A DNA stretch of 64,000 nucleotides from Phycisphaerae bacterium. Lineage in GTDB: Bacteria > Planctomycetota > Phycisphaerae > Phycisphaerales > SM1A02. Shown here in pieces: positions 61,322 to 64,000 of the stretch. The position numbers and the translations under genes are program-made. The stretch is from assembly GCA_016795035.1 (NCBI GenBank), contig JAEUIT010000086.1:62001-126000 (forward strand). Reading direction: 5' to 3'. Numbering within the stretch: the stretch's first letter is position 1; every line of letters begins with the position of its first letter. The notes under the pieces are model-generated. The model did no database searches. It saw only the letters and a program-made list of their open reading frames with translations, and was not told the origin of the DNA.

Positions 61322-62803
61322 GTGACGCACGAGATCCGCCCAGCCAGCCACCCCGTCGAACAGCATTACCTCGACCTCACGCGGCGCCGGTTCTTCGGGA
61401 GTTGCGCCCGCACCGTGACCGGCGCGCTCGGCGGCGTGGCGCTCGGGTCGCTCCTCGGCCCCATGCTCGGCGCCGGACAGCTCGAGGCGCGGCAACGCGG
61501 AGTGCACGCGCGGCCGAAGGCGAAGCGCGTCATCTACATGCACATGGAAGGCGCGCCGAGCCAGATCGATCTCTACGACTACAAGCCGGAGTTGCGCCGT
61601 CGCTTCAACCAGGATCTCCCCGACTCGATCCGCCAAGGCCAGCGCCTCACCGGCATGACGAGCGGTCAGGCGCGATTCCCGGTGGCCCCGTCGATGTTCC
61701 GCTTCAGCCGCTACGCGAACAACGAGAACGGCGTGTGGCTCAGCGAGCTCCTGCCGCACACGGCCTCGCTCGCGAAGGACATCTGCTTCGTGCACTCGAT
61801 GCACACCGAAGCGATCAACCATGAGCCCGGCATCACGTTCTTCCAGACCGGGACGCAGCAGCCCGGACGTCCGTCGTTCGGGTCGTGGGTGAGCTACGGA
61901 CTCGGCAACATCAACTCGAACCTGCCGTCGTTCGTCGTGCTCATCTCGCAGGGCTTCGGCAACATGCAGGCGCTCTCGGCGCGCTTCTGGGGCAGCGGGT
62001 TCCTTCCGAGCGAACACCAGGGCTGCAAGCTCCGCAGCGAAGGCGACCCGGTGCTCTACCTGAAGGATCCGCCCGGCGTGACCCGCGCGGACCGCCGCGC
62101 GATGCTGGACCTCGTCGGCGAACTCAACGAGCGCGAGATGGAGCGCTCGCTCGATCCCGAAGTGCGGGCGCGAATCGCGCAGGCCGAGATGGCGTACCGC
62201 ATGCAGATGTCGGTGCCCGAGCTCGTCGACCTCTCCACCGAAGACGACGAGACGCTCGCGCTCTACGGATCCGAAGTGAAGAAGCCCGGCACGTTCGCGT
62301 CGAACTGCCTGCTCGCGCGCCGGCTCGCCGAGCGCGGCGTGCGCTTCATCCAGCTCTACATGCGCGGCTGGGACGCCCACAACAACCTGCCCGACGAGAT
62401 CCGCAAGCAGTGCGCCGCGGTCGATCAGCCGCAGGCGGCGCTCATCAAGGACCTGAAACGTCGAGGCATGCTCGACGACACGCTCATCATCTGGGCCGGC
62501 GAGTTTGGCCGCACCGTCTACAGCCAAGGCACGCTGTCCGAGACAAACTACGGACGCGACCACCATCCGCGCTGCTATTCGATCTGGCTCTGCGGCGGCG
62601 GCATCAAGCCCGGCGTGTCGATCGGCAAGACCGACGAGTACTCGTACAACATCGTCGAGAACCCCGTCGACGTGCATGACCTGCACGCGACGCTTCTGCA
62701 CGTGCTTGGCCTGCAACACGAACAGCTCACCTATCGCCACGAAGGCCGCGACTTCCGCCTCACCGACGTCTTCGGCAAGGTTCGACCGGAGATGCTGGCG
62801 TGA
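61322..62803 (+). CDS. DUF1501 family protein (Tat-exported sulfatase-like fold)
   Basis: 493-residue protein found beside DUF1553 proteins in planctomycetes. The N-terminus has a twin-arginine signal (TRRRFFGSCARTVTGALGG), so it is exported folded. DUF1501 has a phosphatase/sulfatase-like alkaline fold: RVIYMHMEGAPSQIDLYDYKP (DUF1501 start), FVHSMHTEAINHEPG, IIWAGEFGRT, GRDHHPRCYSIWLCGGGI and DVHDLHATLLHVLGLQHE carry metal-type His and Asp residues. GTG 61322 has GAAGGAGA 9 nt upstream. The stop overlaps the next gene as GTGA. Confidence 0.9.
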   Translation: MTHEIRPASHPVEQHYLDLTRRRFFGSCARTVTGALGGVALGSLLGPMLGAGQLEARQRGVHARPKAKRVIYMHMEGAPSQIDLYDYKPELRRRFNQDLPDSIRQGQRLTGMTSGQARFPVAPSMFRFSRYANNENGVWLSELLPHTASLAKDICFVHSMHTEAINHEPGITFFQTGTQQPGRPSFGSWVSYGLGNINSNLPSFVVLISQGFGNMQALSARFWGSGFLPSEHQGCKLRSEGDPVLYLKDPPGVTRADRRAMLDLVGELNEREMERSLDPEVRARIAQAEMAYRMQMSVPELVDLSTEDDETLALYGSEVKKPGTFASNCLLARRLAERGVRFIQLYMRGWDAHNNLPDEIRKQCAAVDQPQAALIKDLKRRGMLDDTLIIWAGEFGRTVYSQGTLSETNYGRDHHPRCYSIWLCGGGIKPGVSIGKTDEYSYNIVENPVDVHDLHATLLHVLGLQHEQLTYRHEGRDFRLTDVFGKVRPEMLA

Positions 62804-64000
62804 TCGATCCGCAGGTGCCGACGACGGCCGACGCCGCATGGCAGTTTCTCGGGCGCCTGCACCCGATGGTGCTGCATCTTCCGATCGGGCTGCTCGCGGG
62901 GTTGGTGACGATCGAGCTCGTGGAGCTCTCGCGCGGCCGGCCGCTCGACCGTAGCGTGCGTGCGACCCTGAGCTGGCTGCTCGCCGGTTCGGCGGTGGTC
63001 TCGATGATCACCGGGCTCGTCCTCGCGAACGAAGGCGGCTACGGCGACGACGCGCTCGCGCGGCACCGGCTGCTCGGCATCGTCTTCGCGGTGATCGCCA
63101 CGTTGCTCGCATTCCTGCAGCGGCGACAGCGGCAGCGTGCGCTCTACGTTGCAGGCCTCGTCGCCTGCTGCGGGCTCGCGCTTCCCGTCGGGCACATCGG
63201 CGCCGGCATGACGCACGGCGAGGACTTTCTCACGGCGCCCTTTCGCACCGCCTCGCGCGAGGTCGCCGCTCCGACCGACGACGAGTTCACTCGCGTCGTG
63301 TTGCCGGTGTTCGACGCGAAGTGCGTGACGTGCCACGGGCCGTCGAAGCGAAAAGGCAAGCTTCGTCTCGATTCGGGCCAGGCGATTCTCGCGGGCGGAT
63401 CCGAAGGTCCGGCCGTCGTGCCTGGCGATCCGGCGCAGAGCCTCCTTCTGCAGCGGATCCGCCTGCCGCTCGACGACGACGAGCACATGCCGCCGTCCGA
63501 TCACCCGCAACTGACGCCGAAGGAGATCGAGGTCCTCGAGAGCTGGATCGCCTCGGGCGCGAAGTTCGGGGGCGCGGCTGCAACGCCGAGCGCCGTCGCC
63601 GCGGCCGACGAACCTCCGCCGCCGGCGCCGAAGCCGCTGGGCCCCTCCGCAGGCTCGATCCGCATCCTCCTCGACGCCCAGATCCACGCGGAGATCGTCG
63701 ATCCGGAGATGCAGCTTCTTTGGGTCGACGCCGGCGCGGCCCGCGACCTCGACGACACCGCGCTCGCGCATCTCCTCGAATCGGTGGCGCCGCACATCGT
63801 CACGTTGTCCGTGAGCGGAACGAAGGCGGCCGACGCCACGATCGCGGCGATCGCGAAGATGCCGAAGCTCGAGCGGCTCGATCTCTCGGGCACCGCCGTC
63901 ACCGGCATCGCCCTCGAGCGGCTGCGCGACGTTCCGTCGCTTGCAACGCTGAACATCACGCGGCTTCCGCTCAATGACGGCATCATCGACGCGCTCGCAT
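62800..64000 (+). CDS. DUF2231 membrane / PSCyt1 cytochrome / leucine-rich repeat protein, 3'-truncated
   Basis: At least 400 residues, running off the window. GTG 62800 overlaps the DUF1501 TGA as GTGA. Residues 1-140 hold a DUF2231-like membrane domain with about four helices (LHPMVLHLPIGLLAGLVTIEL, LSWLLAGSAVVSMITGLVL, LLGIVFAVIATLLAFL, ALYVAGLVACCGLALPVG). Residues 160-260 are a PSCyt1 domain with CVTCHG (175-180), GKLRLDSGQAI and DDDEHMPPSDHPQLT. From residue 340 there are leucine-rich repeats (LERLDLSGTAVTGIALERLRD). It completes a probable membrane-bound operon with the DUF1553 and DUF1501 proteins. Confidence 0.85.
   Translation, partial: MIDPQVPTTADAAWQFLGRLHPMVLHLPIGLLAGLVTIELVELSRGRPLDRSVRATLSWLLAGSAVVSMITGLVLANEGGYGDDALARHRLLGIVFAVIATLLAFLQRRQRQRALYVAGLVACCGLALPVGHIGAGMTHGEDFLTAPFRTASREVAAPTDDEFTRVVLPVFDAKCVTCHGPSKRKGKLRLDSGQAILAGGSEGPAVVPGDPAQSLLLQRIRLPLDDDEHMPPSDHPQLTPKEIEVLESWIASGAKFGGAAATPSAVAAADEPPPPAPKPLGPSAGSIRILLDAQIHAEIVDPEMQLLWVDAGAARDLDDTALAHLLESVAPHIVTLSVSGTKAADATIAAIAKMPKLERLDLSGTAVTGIALERLRDVPSLATLNITRLPLNDGIIDALA

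Noticed and set aside
1..64000. tRNA, rRNA, RNase P, tmRNA or SRP RNA genes
   Set aside because: No T-loop, GNRA-core or other diagnostic sequences were recognised by eye; a covariance search (tRNAscan-SE/Infernal) would settle this.
1..64000. The repeated 12-mer as Chi or a KOPS-type polar sequence
   Set aside because: Copies are about equally frequent on both strands across the window (roughly 28 to 34 for the 7-mer core), without the polarity those elements show.

Overview
This 64 kb window is very GC-rich (about 70% by eye) and looks like a chromosomal segment from a member of the Planctomycetota. The best lineage markers are at the right end: a PSCyt1/DUF1549/DUF1553 giant protein, a Tat-exported DUF1501 protein and a DUF2231/PSCyt1/LRR membrane protein in one operon. 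FG-GAP proteins, dockerin-like C-termini (DLTGDGTVDGADLAALLGAW type), a receptor-like Ser/Thr kinase with TPR-like tail, and an ECF sigma operon fit the same phylum. No rRNA, tRNA, transposase, integrase or CRISPR array was seen. About 50 protein genes cover nearly everything, often joined by 4-nt ATGA or GTGA stop/start overlaps.

Layout. 1-11 kb: partial M3 peptidase, aromatic amino acid decarboxylase, metallophosphoesterase, outer-membrane barrel, ArfB, ThpR, a lipoprotein, a zinc-ribbon membrane protein, an FG-GAP/dockerin protein and a UbiB-family kinase. 11-19 kb: a histone-H1-like protein, modABC, a GYF-like protein, argE and rnr. 19-27 kb: a dockerin protein, an ECF sigma / anti-sigma-like / VIT-VWA lipoprotein operon, a DJ-1/PfpI protein, a dienelactone hydrolase, a second FG-GAP protein and a Dus-family tRNA dihydrouridine synthase. 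28-31 kb: a DNA alkylation repair pair (Ada-AraC-AlkA fusion plus an Ogt with a long disordered N-terminus). 31-36 kb: a DUF3052-like gene, a cupin, and a two-gene unit encoding a degenerate CHAT plus transglutaminase-like protein and an alpha/beta hydrolase; this is the best candidate for an undescribed conflict-type system. 36-46 kb: amidohydrolase, Nudix, dapA, pdxJ, phoU, UDPGP-family pyrophosphorylase, a hairpin-rich tandem repeat, recJ and adk. 46-57 kb: PDZ protein, aminoglycoside-phosphotransferase-like kinase, yicC, secG, tpiA, alaS and the Ser/Thr kinase. 57-64 kb: the planctomycete cytochrome operon, running off the end.

Three signals run across genes. First, a non-palindromic 12-mer, TCNNCGTTGCAG, occurs about 40 times exactly on both strands, inside and between genes, often forcing rare codons; about 0.1 copy is expected by chance. 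Second, at least ten genes have a TANNNT-like -10 hexamer ending only 6-8 nt before the start codon with no Shine-Dalgarno sequence, which suggests leaderless transcripts, while other genes have clear GGAGG sites. Third, 42756-43645 holds five tandem units of about 178 bp packed with hairpins, followed by a separate long imperfect palindrome.
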